DNA of 64,000 bases, taken from positions 1 through 64,000 of the forward strand of contig NZ_JTEO01000002.1 of the NCBI RefSeq assembly GCF_024500045.1, given 5' to 3'. The position numbers were made by a program, and so were the translations under genes. The notes beneath the pieces are model-generated. The model was not told the origin of the DNA, did not search any database, and worked only from the letters and a program-made list of their open reading frames with translations. The stretch comes from Methanolobus chelungpuianus. GTDB lineage: Archaea; Halobacteriota; Methanosarcinia; Methanosarcinales; Methanosarcinaceae. This document shows, in pieces, positions 8,046 to 15,986 of this stretch (position 1 is its first letter; every line of letters starts with the position of its first letter).

Positions 8046-9203
8046 ATGGATGCTGATATCATAGTAATAGGAGCTTCCCCGGCGGGAGTGATGGCGGCGA
8101 GGAATGCATCCGCAAAAGGCTGCAAAGTGATCCTGCTCGATAAAAAGGAAGCTGCAGGCGTGCCCACCCATCCGGCCAATACCTTCTTCAAGGGTATGTT
8201 CGACCGCACGGGAGAGGAAGTGGACCCGAGTTACGTTATCAAGAACCTCAAGGGCGCCTACATCATAGCACTCTCGGGCAGGAAGGTCCTCTTTGAGGGA
8301 GAAGCCTATTTCCTCGACAGGAAGAAATTCGACGAGTTCTACATCCGGCAGGCAGAAGCGGCAGGCGCAGATGTCCGCTTCGGTATCGAGGTTCTCAACG
8401 TCCTCAGGTCGGAGGGAGGATTCATGTTAAGCACGTCCAGAGGTAAGATGAAGTGCAGGCTCGTTATTGTTTCGGACGGCATCAACTCCCGTGCAGGCGC
8501 GCTTCTGGGCATGAAACCCATCAGATACCCGGAGGACATTGCCTGGTCCCTGGAAGCCGAGATCGAAGCCGAAGGCATTGGTGAGCCTGAATACTTCGAG
8601 TATTACGTAGGCAACCATGCACCGGGATGGAAATCCACATACTCTCCATGCGGAGGCAACCGGGCCACCCTGGGCATGTACGCCCGGAGGCAGGGTACCG
8701 ATGTTTCCGATTTCTTTGATTCCTGGCTCGAAAGGTTCAGGAAACTAAAGGGACTCGATGAAGTGAAGATTATCAGCAGGTCCACAGGTGGCGACCCCAT
8801 AGTCGCAATTCCCGGCGAGATCGTTGCAGACGGTGTAATGATAACCGGCGGCTCCGCTGCCCAGTCCGGTATAGGATATGGTATGCATGCAGGGCAAATG
8901 TGTGGTGACGTTGCGGCAGAGGCAATTGCAAAGGGCGATACCTCAAAGCTTTTCCTGTCGGAGTACAGGAGACGGTGGAACGAGGCATACAGGACGGAGT
9001 ATTACCTGGGAAGGTTCGCCCTTGAGACCCTCCGGAAAATGAGTGATAACGAGGTAAACGGGATGATGAAGGTCTTTGAGGGCGAGGACCTGAAAGTGCT
9101 TGGCGGGACACCCTTCAACCAGGCAGTGCAGATATCCAGGATGATAATCAAGAAGAATCCCTCAGCTCTGCTCTCATATCGTGCCATCCTGCGGAACAAG
9201 TAG
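8046..9203 (+). CDS. Geranylgeranyl reductase-family flavoprotein
   Basis: The 385-residue protein begins with a Rossmann dinucleotide site IIVIGASPAGVMAARNA (5-21) and has the late FAD motif MITGGSAAQSGIGYGM (about 261-276), where the geranylgeranyl-reductase group keeps a GD or related pair before a Gly-rich loop. Family members saturate isoprenoid double bonds using FAD. The usual substrate-tunnel motif (PxxYxWxFP) is altered here to PGWKSTYSPCGG. It starts 33 bp after the prenyltransferase gene with an AGGAAAGAGG-like ribosome binding site. A role in reducing the chain added by the upstream UbiA enzyme is a reasonable inference; the true substrate is unknown. Confidence 0.75.
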   Translation: MDADIIVIGASPAGVMAARNASAKGCKVILLDKKEAAGVPTHPANTFFKGMFDRTGEEVDPSYVIKNLKGAYIIALSGRKVLFEGEAYFLDRKKFDEFYIRQAEAAGADVRFGIEVLNVLRSEGGFMLSTSRGKMKCRLVIVSDGINSRAGALLGMKPIRYPEDIAWSLEAEIEAEGIGEPEYFEYYVGNHAPGWKSTYSPCGGNRATLGMYARRQGTDVSDFFDSWLERFRKLKGLDEVKIISRSTGGDPIVAIPGEIVADGVMITGGSAAQSGIGYGMHAGQMCGDVAAEAIAKGDTSKLFLSEYRRRWNEAYRTEYYLGRFALETLRKMSDNEVNGMMKVFEGEDLKVLGGTPFNQAVQISRMIIKKNPSALLSYRAILRNK

Positions 9204-9222
9204 TGTCAGTTATAGGATAATC

Positions 9223-10368
9223 ATGCAGAAGAAATATTTCTTTTACAGGAACCCTCTGTTCAAGGTGTATGCCAGAGTGGAGAACAATAAGGTGCGTATG
9301 GGCACATCAGGTCTTGTTTCCCCCATAGCTGGCAAATTCGTATCCGACATGATGGAGATCTTTGAAGGAACAAGGCCGTCGATGGTCTGGAATGACCGGC
9401 TCATCTATTCCACATGGATGCCGCCTATTCCAAGCAAAGCCTTTGACAGGCTTGTATCAAGCCAGATGAGCGCCATGCGGGGCCGCTACGTTCCCGAGCA
9501 GCTCACAATCTCGATCACTGAAGACTGTCCCAACAAGTGCATCCACTGCGCTCTGCCCGATACAAGGAACAAGGCAAAACTGGCATCGGATGTGGTGAGA
9601 TCCGTTATAGATCAGGCGCAGGATCTCGGGACAACCCTGATCATCTTTGATGGTGGCGAACCTCTCGTATATGAAGGGCTGGAGGAGCTCATCAGTTATG
9701 TGGACCAGTCAAAGGCAATTCCCGGACTCTTCACTTCCGGCGTGGGCCTTACAAAAGAGCGCGCAGCAAGCCTTAAAAATGCGGGGCTTTACATGCTCAG
9801 TGTCAGTCTTGACAGTTCCACCGAGGCCGGACATGACTTCATGAGAGGGCGTCCCGGTGTTTTCAGGGAGGCCATGTCTGCTATCCGTAACGGCCTGGAT
9901 GCGGGCCTGCTTGTGAACATGTATGTAGTGCTCTCCCCGCGCAACATCGGAGAACTGGATGACTTCTACTCTCTTGCAAGGGACGCGGGCGTGCACGAAC
10001 TTTCCTTCTTTCAGATAGTGCCCACTGGCCGCTGGCTGGATCACAAGGATGAAGTGCTCTCAGCGGAAGACCTGCAGAAGCTCGATGAGTTTGTAGCGAA
10101 GGTTGCAGATATGGAAGGACCCAGGGTCTTCCCGATACCTCACATGGTCAAACGCTTCGGCTGCTTTGCAGGACGGAAATGGCTGCACATAACCCCTGAA
10201 GGCGACATTCTTCCATGTGCATGCATGCCGCTGCCTTACGGCAATATCCACAAGGAGTCTCTGGGGTCTGTTTGGAAGCGGTTATACAAGGACCCTCTTT
10301 TTACTGCAGGTCCGTGTCTGATGAGGGATGCAGATTTCAGGCAGTTGAAGCTCGGACTGGAAAAATAG
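9223..10368 (+). CDS. Radical SAM protein with SPASM-like C-terminus
   Basis: The radical SAM cluster motif is DCPNKCIHC (Cys102, Cys106, Cys109), followed by FDGGEPL, the SAM-binding GGE equivalent. The C-terminal part carries RFGCFAG, PCACMPLPYGNI and GPCL, a pattern like the auxiliary iron-sulfur ligands of SPASM proteins. About 90 residues without a recognised fold precede the radical SAM barrel. The ATG at 9223 is preceded by AGGATAAT; the open frame runs 14 codons further upstream into the preceding gene. Family members modify peptides or small molecules, or act in heme-type pathways. The gene follows the prenyltransferase and flavoprotein genes closely and probably acts with them; its reaction is unknown. 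Confidence 0.75.
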   Translation: MQKKYFFYRNPLFKVYARVENNKVRMGTSGLVSPIAGKFVSDMMEIFEGTRPSMVWNDRLIYSTWMPPIPSKAFDRLVSSQMSAMRGRYVPEQLTISITEDCPNKCIHCALPDTRNKAKLASDVVRSVIDQAQDLGTTLIIFDGGEPLVYEGLEELISYVDQSKAIPGLFTSGVGLTKERAASLKNAGLYMLSVSLDSSTEAGHDFMRGRPGVFREAMSAIRNGLDAGLLVNMYVVLSPRNIGELDDFYSLARDAGVHELSFFQIVPTGRWLDHKDEVLSAEDLQKLDEFVAKVADMEGPRVFPIPHMVKRFGCFAGRKWLHITPEGDILPCACMPLPYGNIHKESLGSVWKRLYKDPLFTAGPCLMRDADFRQLKLGLEK

Positions 10369-10487
10369 CCCTTTTTCTGCTATATGGGATCAGCATCTCT
10401 ACGAGTCTGCCATTCCTGTTCTTAAAAAAAGAAAAGTAATGTCCAGGGTGATATTCTCACCCTGTATGTGCGCATGATACGCTGAAC

Positions 10488-11348
10488 TTACTTGAGGAGT
10501 CCCGATCTCTGGAGAGCCATGAGGTTCTCGGTCGTAAGCTTGCCACCGGACTTGAATTTATCAAAAATGTCCTCGGCATCCTTGCGGGCATCTGCTTTTG
10601 CAGCCTCTTTCTTCCCGTCGACATCGCCCTTCTTCATCTTGCGGAGTTCCTTGTCGATGTCACGTATCTCTTTCTGGGCTGCGATGAAAAGCTTGTGCTG
10701 CTCGTCTGCGCTTTCCTGGAACTTTACAAAGTCCTTGTGGGCGGCATCCGATTCTGCACGGATCTTGTCAGCCTCTTTGAAAGTGGTTATCATCTTATCA
10801 TGGTATTCCTGTGCTTTCTGGGCATATTCGGAAAGTACCTTGTGATGCTCTGAAGCCTGGTCCCTGATCTCCTGGGCCTCGGTCAGCAGTTGCTTGAGTT
10901 CCTGGTTGCTTTCAAGCTGTCCCTTCTTTGCAACGTACTGCTTCTGGAGCTCTGTGATCTTGTTAACAAGCTCTCTTTCTTTGCTTGTTGTGAGAACCTC
11001 TGTCTGCTGGGCGAACTCGAGCCTGTCGATCTCCTTGCGTATGTCCTTGATGGAAGGACCGCCCAGGTTGTTCTCATTGCGTATCAGGTCGATCTTTGCA
11101 AAGATGTCGTTTGCCTTTGCGTTGACCTCGTCGCGGATGACCTTGTATTCCTTGACCTTCTCGTTGTTCTCGTCACGAAGCTTCTTGAATTCCTGCGCCT
11201 CGTTGATAAGGTCCTTGGTCTTCTTGTTCAGCTCATTACGCTTTGCAGCCAGTGTGCTTGCTTCTGCGTTGAGTTCGTTCCTCTTTACCTTGTAATCCTC
11301 TGACTGCTTCTTAAGCTCAGTCTTCTTGTCGTTCAGTTCCTTGAACAT
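10488..11348 (-). CDS. Archaeal coiled-coil protein (COG1340-like)
   Basis: Almost the whole 286-residue protein is heptad-rich and highly charged (Lys, Glu, Asn, Asp), forming long coiled coils at about 1-75 and 105-245. A hinge with GGPSIKDIRKEIDRLEF lies near residues 95-112 and a compact tail TTENLMALQRSGLLK ends it. This matches the conserved archaeal coiled-coil family COG1340, which has no settled function and often lies beside serB, as here. It has no signal peptide or membrane segment, so it should be cytoplasmic. The upstream spacer to serB is about 70 bp; co-transcription is likely. Confidence 0.75.
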   Translation of the reverse strand: MFKELNDKKTELKKQSEDYKVKRNELNAEASTLAAKRNELNKKTKDLINEAQEFKKLRDENNEKVKEYKVIRDEVNAKANDIFAKIDLIRNENNLGGPSIKDIRKEIDRLEFAQQTEVLTTSKERELVNKITELQKQYVAKKGQLESNQELKQLLTEAQEIRDQASEHHKVLSEYAQKAQEYHDKMITTFKEADKIRAESDAAHKDFVKFQESADEQHKLFIAAQKEIRDIDKELRKMKKGDVDGKKEAAKADARKDAEDIFDKFKSGGKLTTENLMALQRSGLLK

Positions 11349-11417
11349 ATCTTGTTAATCCTCCCTATCCAGCAAAAAAGCTGGCATTTCATGCATTCCT
11401 AATGCACGATTCTGGCT

Positions 11418-12083
11418 TTACACATCCAGCGCTTCTATCACTGGAATTACTGCCTCGAGGTTCTTCTTAGTAATTACAACATCTGCATATTGATGCAGTA
11501 TGGGCTTGGCATTGAATGCAATGGCATATCCGGCTCTTTTAAAGATACAGATGTCATTTGCCCCGTCGCCTATCACAATGCACTCTTCAGGTTCTATCCC
11601 ATATTCACGGGAGATCCCTTCCAGGACAAGTTCCTTGTTTCCCCGTCCCGTAAGCGGCCCCGTGACCTCTCCTGTAAGGCAGCCGTTGTTAATTATAAGC
11701 TCGTTGGATACCACATGGTCCATATCCAGTGCATTACCCACCCTTTCAGTGGCAAGGGTGAACCCACCGGATATCATGGCGGTCTTGTAACCCCGGGATT
11801 TGAAGAATCTGACCAGTTCGTGTGCTCCTGGCATAAAAGGCATCCTGTCCAGGGCTTCCTGCGCCTTCTGAACCGGAAGTCCCTTCAGAAGCCTTACCCT
11901 CTCATTAAGGGCCTGTGAATACTCGAGTTTTCCATTCATAGCCATTTCTGTGATCATGGCTACCTTATGTCCAACCCCAGCTACCGCTGCAAGTTCATCA
12001 ATGGTCTCAGCATCAATTAAGGTGCTGTCCATGTCAAAAACCACTAACTTTACCCTTTCCTGAGAATTGCAAGCATCACTCAC
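11418..12083 (-). CDS. serB: Phosphoserine phosphatase
   Basis: A HAD-superfamily hydrolase of 221 residues that removes phosphate from O-phosphoserine in serine synthesis. Motif I is VVFDMDSTLIDAETIDELA (14-32) with the catalytic Asp pair, motif II is AMISGGFT (about 103-110), and motif III/IV is ECIVIGDGANDICIFKRAG. The length is typical. In a SepRS-containing methanogen O-phosphoserine also feeds tRNA-dependent cysteine synthesis (sepS lies 4 kb away), so this enzyme competes for that pool. It is divergent from mtd; the start region has no clear Shine-Dalgarno sequence. Confidence 0.93.
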   Translation of the reverse strand: MSDACNSQERVKLVVFDMDSTLIDAETIDELAAVAGVGHKVAMITEMAMNGKLEYSQALNERVRLLKGLPVQKAQEALDRMPFMPGAHELVRFFKSRGYKTAMISGGFTLATERVGNALDMDHVVSNELIINNGCLTGEVTGPLTGRGNKELVLEGISREYGIEPEECIVIGDGANDICIFKRAGYAIAFNAKPILHQYADVVITKKNLEAVIPVIEALDV

Positions 12084-12246
12084 ACGATCAAACCTAAGCT
12101 TTTAATCCCGTTGTGAAACAGTATATAAGTGCCGAGATTGATGTGAAATATGCCACATTACTTTTAAGGTTTTCGGACACTAACTTAAATCTTTCCCTTA
12201 TATGCCCTTTTGCCTTCCTGGATACCTCGCTGTTTTTCCAAAAGTA

Positions 12247-12280
12247 ATATATGCTACACTGCCCATTGCAATACGGTGAT
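12247..12280 (+). promoter_or_regulatory. Promoter and RBS of mtd
   Basis: AATATAT at 12247-12253 is a TATA box about 36 bp before the mtd ATG, and GGTGAT at about 12276-12281 is the ribosome binding site. This predicts a leader of only about 10 nt that just includes the ribosome binding site. Confidence 0.5.
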
Positions 12281-12285
12281 TTTTC

Positions 12286-13119
12286 ATGGCAAAGATTGGA
12301 TTTATCAAGTTAGGTAATCTTGGTATGAGCCAGGTTATCGATCTGGTACAGGATGAGATCGCAGCAAGAGAAGGTATCTCCGTTCGCGTTTTCGGTACAG
12401 GTCCAAAAATGGGTAAAGATGAGGCAGCTGCAACTGCAGAACTCAAGAACTGGGGTGCAGACTTCTATGTGATGATCAGCCCCAATGCAAGCGCACCAGG
12501 CCCGACCGCAGCCCGTGAGATATACAAGGACGTACCATGTATCATCATTTCCGACGGCCCGACCAAGAAGGAAGACCGTGAGGCTCTTGAGGCAGCAGGA
12601 TTCGGTTACATCATAATGACCGTTGACCCGCTCATCGGCGCAAAGACAGAGTTCCTCGACCCTGTCGAGATGGCATCATTCAACTCCGACGCAATGAAAG
12701 TGCTCTCCACCTGCGGTGTCGTAAGGCTCATCCAGGAAGAGCTTGACAAGGTTGCAGCAATGGTGGACGAAGGTAAGTCCGGTAAGGACCTTCAGCTCCC
12801 GCGCATAGTCGCAAAGCCCGAGAAATGCATCGAGAGAGCAGGATTCAGCAACCCCTATGCAAAGGCAAAGGGTCTCGCAGCTCTCCACATGGCCGATATG
12901 GTCGCCAAGATCAACTTCCCTGCATGCTTCATGCTCAAGGAGATCGAGCAGGTCACACTCACAGCCGCAGCAGGCCATGAGATGATGCGCGCAGCAGCAC
13001 AGCTGGCAATCGAGGCAAGGGAAATAGAGAAGGCCAACGACAGCGTCTTCAGGCAGCCACACTCCAAGAAGGGCGGCAGGCTGATGACAAAGACCAAGCT
13101 CTACGAGAAGCCACAGTAA
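12286..13119 (+). CDS. mtd: F420-dependent methylene-H4MPT dehydrogenase
   Basis: Mtd reversibly oxidises methylene-tetrahydro(methano/sarcina)pterin to the methenyl form with coenzyme F420, a core step of methanogenesis from CO2 and of methyl-group oxidation. The 277 residues match the family full length: MAKIGFIKLGNLGMSQVIDL at the N-terminus, SPNASAPGPTAAREIY (59-74), IISDGPTKKEDREALE and the C-terminal PHSKKGGRLMTKTKLYEKPQ. The gene has its own TATA box, a GGTGAT ribosome binding site and a strong terminator hairpin right after the stop. Codon use is biased toward GAC, ATC and GTC compared with neighbours, consistent with high expression. Confidence 0.97.
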   Translation: MAKIGFIKLGNLGMSQVIDLVQDEIAAREGISVRVFGTGPKMGKDEAAATAELKNWGADFYVMISPNASAPGPTAAREIYKDVPCIIISDGPTKKEDREALEAAGFGYIIMTVDPLIGAKTEFLDPVEMASFNSDAMKVLSTCGVVRLIQEELDKVAAMVDEGKSGKDLQLPRIVAKPEKCIERAGFSNPYAKAKGLAALHMADMVAKINFPACFMLKEIEQVTLTAAAGHEMMRAAAQLAIEAREIEKANDSVFRQPHSKKGGRLMTKTKLYEKPQ

Positions 13120-13150
13120 AGTACCTTCCAAGGTACTCCTTTTCCTTTTT
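13120..13150 (+). terminator. Hairpin plus T-tract after mtd
   Basis: AGTACCTT and AAGGTACT form an 8 bp stem with a 2-base loop (13120-13137), followed by CCTTTTCCTTTTT. It lies immediately after the mtd stop and just before the next small gene. Confidence 0.7.
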
Positions 13151-13348
13151 ATGGAACCACTTACTATTCTTGCAATTGCCCTTGCGGTATTTGCCTTATT
13201 TGTACTGATAACCGCTTACATCCTCAAGTCTACAATTGCTTTCAACTCACTTAGAGCAAAATCCGCTCCTCCTGAAAAGGACTTCCCGGAAGGTACGATC
13301 ATGGGTGAAGAGGAAGGGCAGGATAAAAATGAAAGAAGGATAAAGTAG
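13151..13348 (+). CDS. Small single-span membrane protein
   Basis: The 65-residue product has one hydrophobic helix (about 4-26) followed by a charged cytoplasmic-type tail rich in Lys, Glu and Pro. It starts 31 bp after mtd, directly behind the terminator T-tract, and converges on the next minus-strand gene with one base between stops. I recognise no family. Coding is plausible because the frame is intact and the hydrophobic/charged split is clean, but a ribosome binding site is not obvious (only CTCCTTTTCC precedes it), so confidence is moderate. Confidence 0.5.
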   Translation: MEPLTILAIALAVFALFVLITAYILKSTIAFNSLRAKSAPPEKDFPEGTIMGEEEGQDKNERRIK

Positions 13349-13349
13349 A

Positions 13350-13937
13350 TCAGTCTTCCTTTGCCCTGGGCATTGCTATTATCTCTCTGACCTGCAGGCT
13401 GAAGAAATCAAAGGAATGTGCAGGCCTGAGTACAAGGGCCACATCAGCGCCCTGCCGGGTACCGCCAACGGCAATGATCTCAGTATCTTTGGATACCGGT
13501 ATATGTCCAGAGTCTGCTGCCATCATTGCACACTCAATGGCGACCTTGAATCCCTTGCCGAACACCGCACGCAGTGTATCCGATATAACGTCTCCCCTGC
13601 TGGCACCTCCCAGGCGCTTGGAGATGGCACGCTCGACACCGGAGAACATGTGGGACTGAGTGGTCATGACAACTCCCATCTCAGTAAGTCTTTTGAGCTT
13701 GTCCTCTTCAACTTCCCATTTACCGTTCTCCTTCAGTCCGTACTGGTGAGAGATAGCTATTATCTTTACTTTCTGCCCTGAGAATATCTCAGCAGCTTTA
13801 AGGGCAGTCTCGCCGGTGGTACTCGCAACCACCACATATTCTATCCCGAGCTCTTTTGCCCTTAAGGCTGCTGCCCGGAGCACTTCCTCCGTGTTCTTCG
13901 GGCCCACGTCATCAAAATATGTTATTGATTTTTCCAT
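13350..13937 (-). CDS. Pyruvate-kinase C-terminal-like protein (COG1751)
   Basis: The 195-residue protein resembles the stand-alone pyruvate-kinase alpha/beta C-terminal domain found in many archaea. Visible features are FDDVGPKNTEEVLRAAALRAKELG (split here as FDDVGPKNTEEV and the following helix), VVASTTGETALKAAE (36-50), ISHQYG, and IIAVGGTRQGADVALVLRPA near the C-terminus. In pyruvate kinase this domain is regulatory and lacks the active site; the function of free-standing copies is unknown. A monocistronic gene, divergent from the PAC2 gene with about 140 bp between. Confidence 0.75.
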   Translation of the reverse strand: MEKSITYFDDVGPKNTEEVLRAAALRAKELGIEYVVVASTTGETALKAAEIFSGQKVKIIAISHQYGLKENGKWEVEEDKLKRLTEMGVVMTTQSHMFSGVERAISKRLGGASRGDVISDTLRAVFGKGFKVAIECAMMAADSGHIPVSKDTEIIAVGGTRQGADVALVLRPAHSFDFFSLQVREIIAMPRAKED

Positions 13938-14076
13938 CCAATCACCTGTTCCTTTAGATACAGTTCCTTCGCTTATCGCAATGTACTTAATTTTTTCGGA
14001 TAAACGATGCTCTTATCTACTGTTAACTATATATCATCATCAGGGAGTAACTTAGTGCTAACAAAAGGTGATCTTT

Positions 14077-14823
14077 TTGTCCGAGACTGATTATGAAGAT
14101 ACTAATGTGAAGATTATCACAAATGACATCAAGTCCGTCAATCCTGTCCTGATAGAGGGTTTTCCGGGAATAGGGCTTGTCGGGAACATTGCCAGCCAGC
14201 AGATAATAGATGAGCTGAAAATGGAATACATCGGTTCCATTGATTCAAGGCATTTCCCGCCCATCGCTGTCCTCTATGAAGGTCTCATCAACATGGCTGT
14301 GAGGATATACGAAAGCCAGGAACACAACATCCTTATGATCGTTTCAGATATCCCGGTAAATCCTGTTGTGGCTTACGACATAAGCAAGGCCATCCTGGAG
14401 TGGGCACAGTCCGTCAAGGTAAAGGAAATAGTCTCGCTTGCAGGCATTGCAACAATGAGCGAGGAACATAAGGTGTTTGGTGCTGCAACAAATACCGAGA
14501 TGCTTGAAAGGATCAAGGAGAAAGTCGAATTGTTCCAGATGGGCACGATCTCAGGTATATCCGGAAGTATCATGTCCGAATGCCTCGTAAGGCACATGCC
14601 TGCTATAAGCCTGCTGGGCTCCACAAGAAGCCAGAACCCTGATCCAAGGGCAGCTGCTGTTGTCATTGATGTTCTGAACATTCTTTATGGCCTCAATGTC
14701 AATACTGAGAGCCTGATCGAGCAGGCGGAGAAGATAGAAATTGAAATGCAGAGGCTTGCCGAGGATGTAAGGACTACCGAACAGCCGGTAACCCCCAGGA
14801 AAGAGTTCCCGATGTATGGGTGA
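14077..14823 (+). CDS. PAC2-family proteasome assembly chaperone
   Basis: The 248-residue protein carries the PAC2 (DUF75) core: VLIEGFPGIGLVGNIASQQI (split across 24-43), HFPPIAVLYEG, VSLAGIATM and GTISGISGSIMSECL, then VIDVLNILYGLNVNTE. Family members chaperone 20S proteasome alpha-ring assembly or bind related complexes. The TTG at 14077 is preferred over the GTG at 14068, because the GTG lies inside the GGTGAT ribosome binding site (14067-14072) that is correctly spaced for the TTG. The C-terminal 35 residues form a charged coiled helix. A DUF473 gene follows 4 bp after the stop and is probably co-translated. Confidence 0.85.
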   Translation: MSETDYEDTNVKIITNDIKSVNPVLIEGFPGIGLVGNIASQQIIDELKMEYIGSIDSRHFPPIAVLYEGLINMAVRIYESQEHNILMIVSDIPVNPVVAYDISKAILEWAQSVKVKEIVSLAGIATMSEEHKVFGAATNTEMLERIKEKVELFQMGTISGISGSIMSECLVRHMPAISLLGSTRSQNPDPRAAAVVIDVLNILYGLNVNTESLIEQAEKIEIEMQRLAEDVRTTEQPVTPRKEFPMYG

Positions 14824-14827
14824 TACC

Positions 14828-15220
14828 ATGTCAGAATACGTAGCACTGACGGGAATGTCCGAACACGTGATCTCAGAACTGAAGCAGAACCGCCTGCTCA
14901 CTATTGAGATCCGCAGCCCTCACAACTTCTTTGCAGCGATGAGCCTCCAGCCGGGAGATTTCGTGTTCCTTACACGCACAAGCCCGGATGACCTGACAGG
15001 AGGCAACACGGGCATAGTCGCCAAGCTGCTCAAAAGTCAGATAAGCACGTTCCGCGTGCTGCAGAGCGGGGAGATGTATTATGAAGAGCGCGAGATGACA
15101 ACCCTCCGGCTGCAGCTTGATCCCCGATGCATTGCACGCGTGCGCAAGGTCCTGAGCAACCGCATCGGCGAGGTCTCAAAGGTGGAAGCCGAGGAAATAC
15201 CTCTCTACAACGCGCAATGA
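14828..15220 (+). CDS. DUF473 protein
   Basis: A 130-residue soluble protein matching the archaeal DUF473 family, with FFLTRTSP-like strand region VFLTRTSPDDLTGGNTGIVA (about 44-63) and a C-terminal basic helix CIARVRKVLSNRIGEV. The ATG at 14828 is chosen since GGTGAT (14819-14824) precedes it and overlaps the stop of the PAC2 gene; an upstream in-frame ATG at 14816 would have no ribosome binding site. The pairing with PAC2 suggests a joint role in protein assembly or quality control, but the family function is unknown. Confidence 0.8.
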   Translation: MSEYVALTGMSEHVISELKQNRLLTIEIRSPHNFFAAMSLQPGDFVFLTRTSPDDLTGGNTGIVAKLLKSQISTFRVLQSGEMYYEEREMTTLRLQLDPRCIARVRKVLSNRIGEVSKVEAEEIPLYNAQ

Positions 15221-15227
15221 ATCCTTA

Positions 15228-15252
15228 AGGCAGCGGGTTTTGGTCGCTGCCT
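15228..15252. terminator. Hairpin between convergent genes
   Basis: AGGCAGCG (15228-15235) pairs with CGCTGCCT (15245-15252), an 8 bp perfect stem around a 9-base loop, between the convergent DUF473 and endonuclease V genes. It could stop transcripts from either side. Confidence 0.6.
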
Positions 15253-15266
15253 GAGCACTCATTTTA

Positions 15267-15986
15267 TCAGTAATTCTCATTAAAAGTAGTCTGGTGTCCC
15301 TTTCCCGCTTTCAGTTCCTCTCGCAGCTCGGCAGCGTACAGGTGTGCGAGCCTTGTGGGTTCTGGCAGCTTATGTCCTTTGAGGCAGTGACCCACGATCT
15401 CAAGACAGGACTGCATGGAAACCTTATGTCCGGGTGATGCGATGATAGGATTACTCCTCTTGCTGGTCTTTAGTACCCACCCGACCTGTTCTCCTTCGTA
15501 CACAAGTTCATGGTACTCGCCGACCTCTGTCGGAACCAGGGCCTCTCCGCATAGTATCTTCTTGGAAACCCCGATGGTAGGGTGGTCCATGACAGCGCCG
15601 AAATAGGAAGCCATCCCTGATCTTCTCGGATGGTTGATGCCACAGGAATCCATTATAAGCACATCGGGCTTCTTTTCAAGTTTCCCGAAAGCGGAGGCCA
15701 TGGCGCATCCTTCCCTGAAGTTCAGGTAAGTGGGTATGTAGGGCAGCCTGACCTTCTGGACCACATGCTCCCTTTTGATGATGTCGAGAGTTGTGTAATC
15801 AAGCACAACTATCGCACATATTATGCGATCACCAAGATAGGAGCAATCCATGCCCGCAACCGTTCGAAGCTCACGAAAGCCGTCCCTCAGGTCTATCATA
15901 AGGGTGGCTTCGTGTTGCAGCTCCCGCAGTTCCTTAAAACTCCTGGACTGCGGGTCGAACCATCTGCGCAGGTATTCCTTATCCAA
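15267..15986 (-). CDS. nfi: Endonuclease V
   Basis: This 239-residue enzyme nicks DNA one nucleotide 3' of deaminated bases such as hypoxanthine. The family motifs are present: AGMDCSY (44-50) with the metal-binding Asp, VRLPYIPTYLNFREG with the wedge PYIP and the catalytic Glu, and LIMDSCGINHPRRSGMASYFG with the third acidic residue, followed by TIGVSKKILCG. The reading frame overlaps the end of sepS by 8 bp, so it is translationally coupled to it. A possible extra role on inosine in RNA is known for eukaryotic homologues only. Confidence 0.92.
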   Translation of the reverse strand: MDKEYLRRWFDPQSRSFKELRELQHEATLMIDLRDGFRELRTVAGMDCSYLGDRIICAIVVLDYTTLDIIKREHVVQKVRLPYIPTYLNFREGCAMASAFGKLEKKPDVLIMDSCGINHPRRSGMASYFGAVMDHPTIGVSKKILCGEALVPTEVGEYHELVYEGEQVGWVLKTSKRSNPIIASPGHKVSMQSCLEIVGHCLKGHKLPEPTRLAHLYAAELREELKAGKGHQTTFNENY

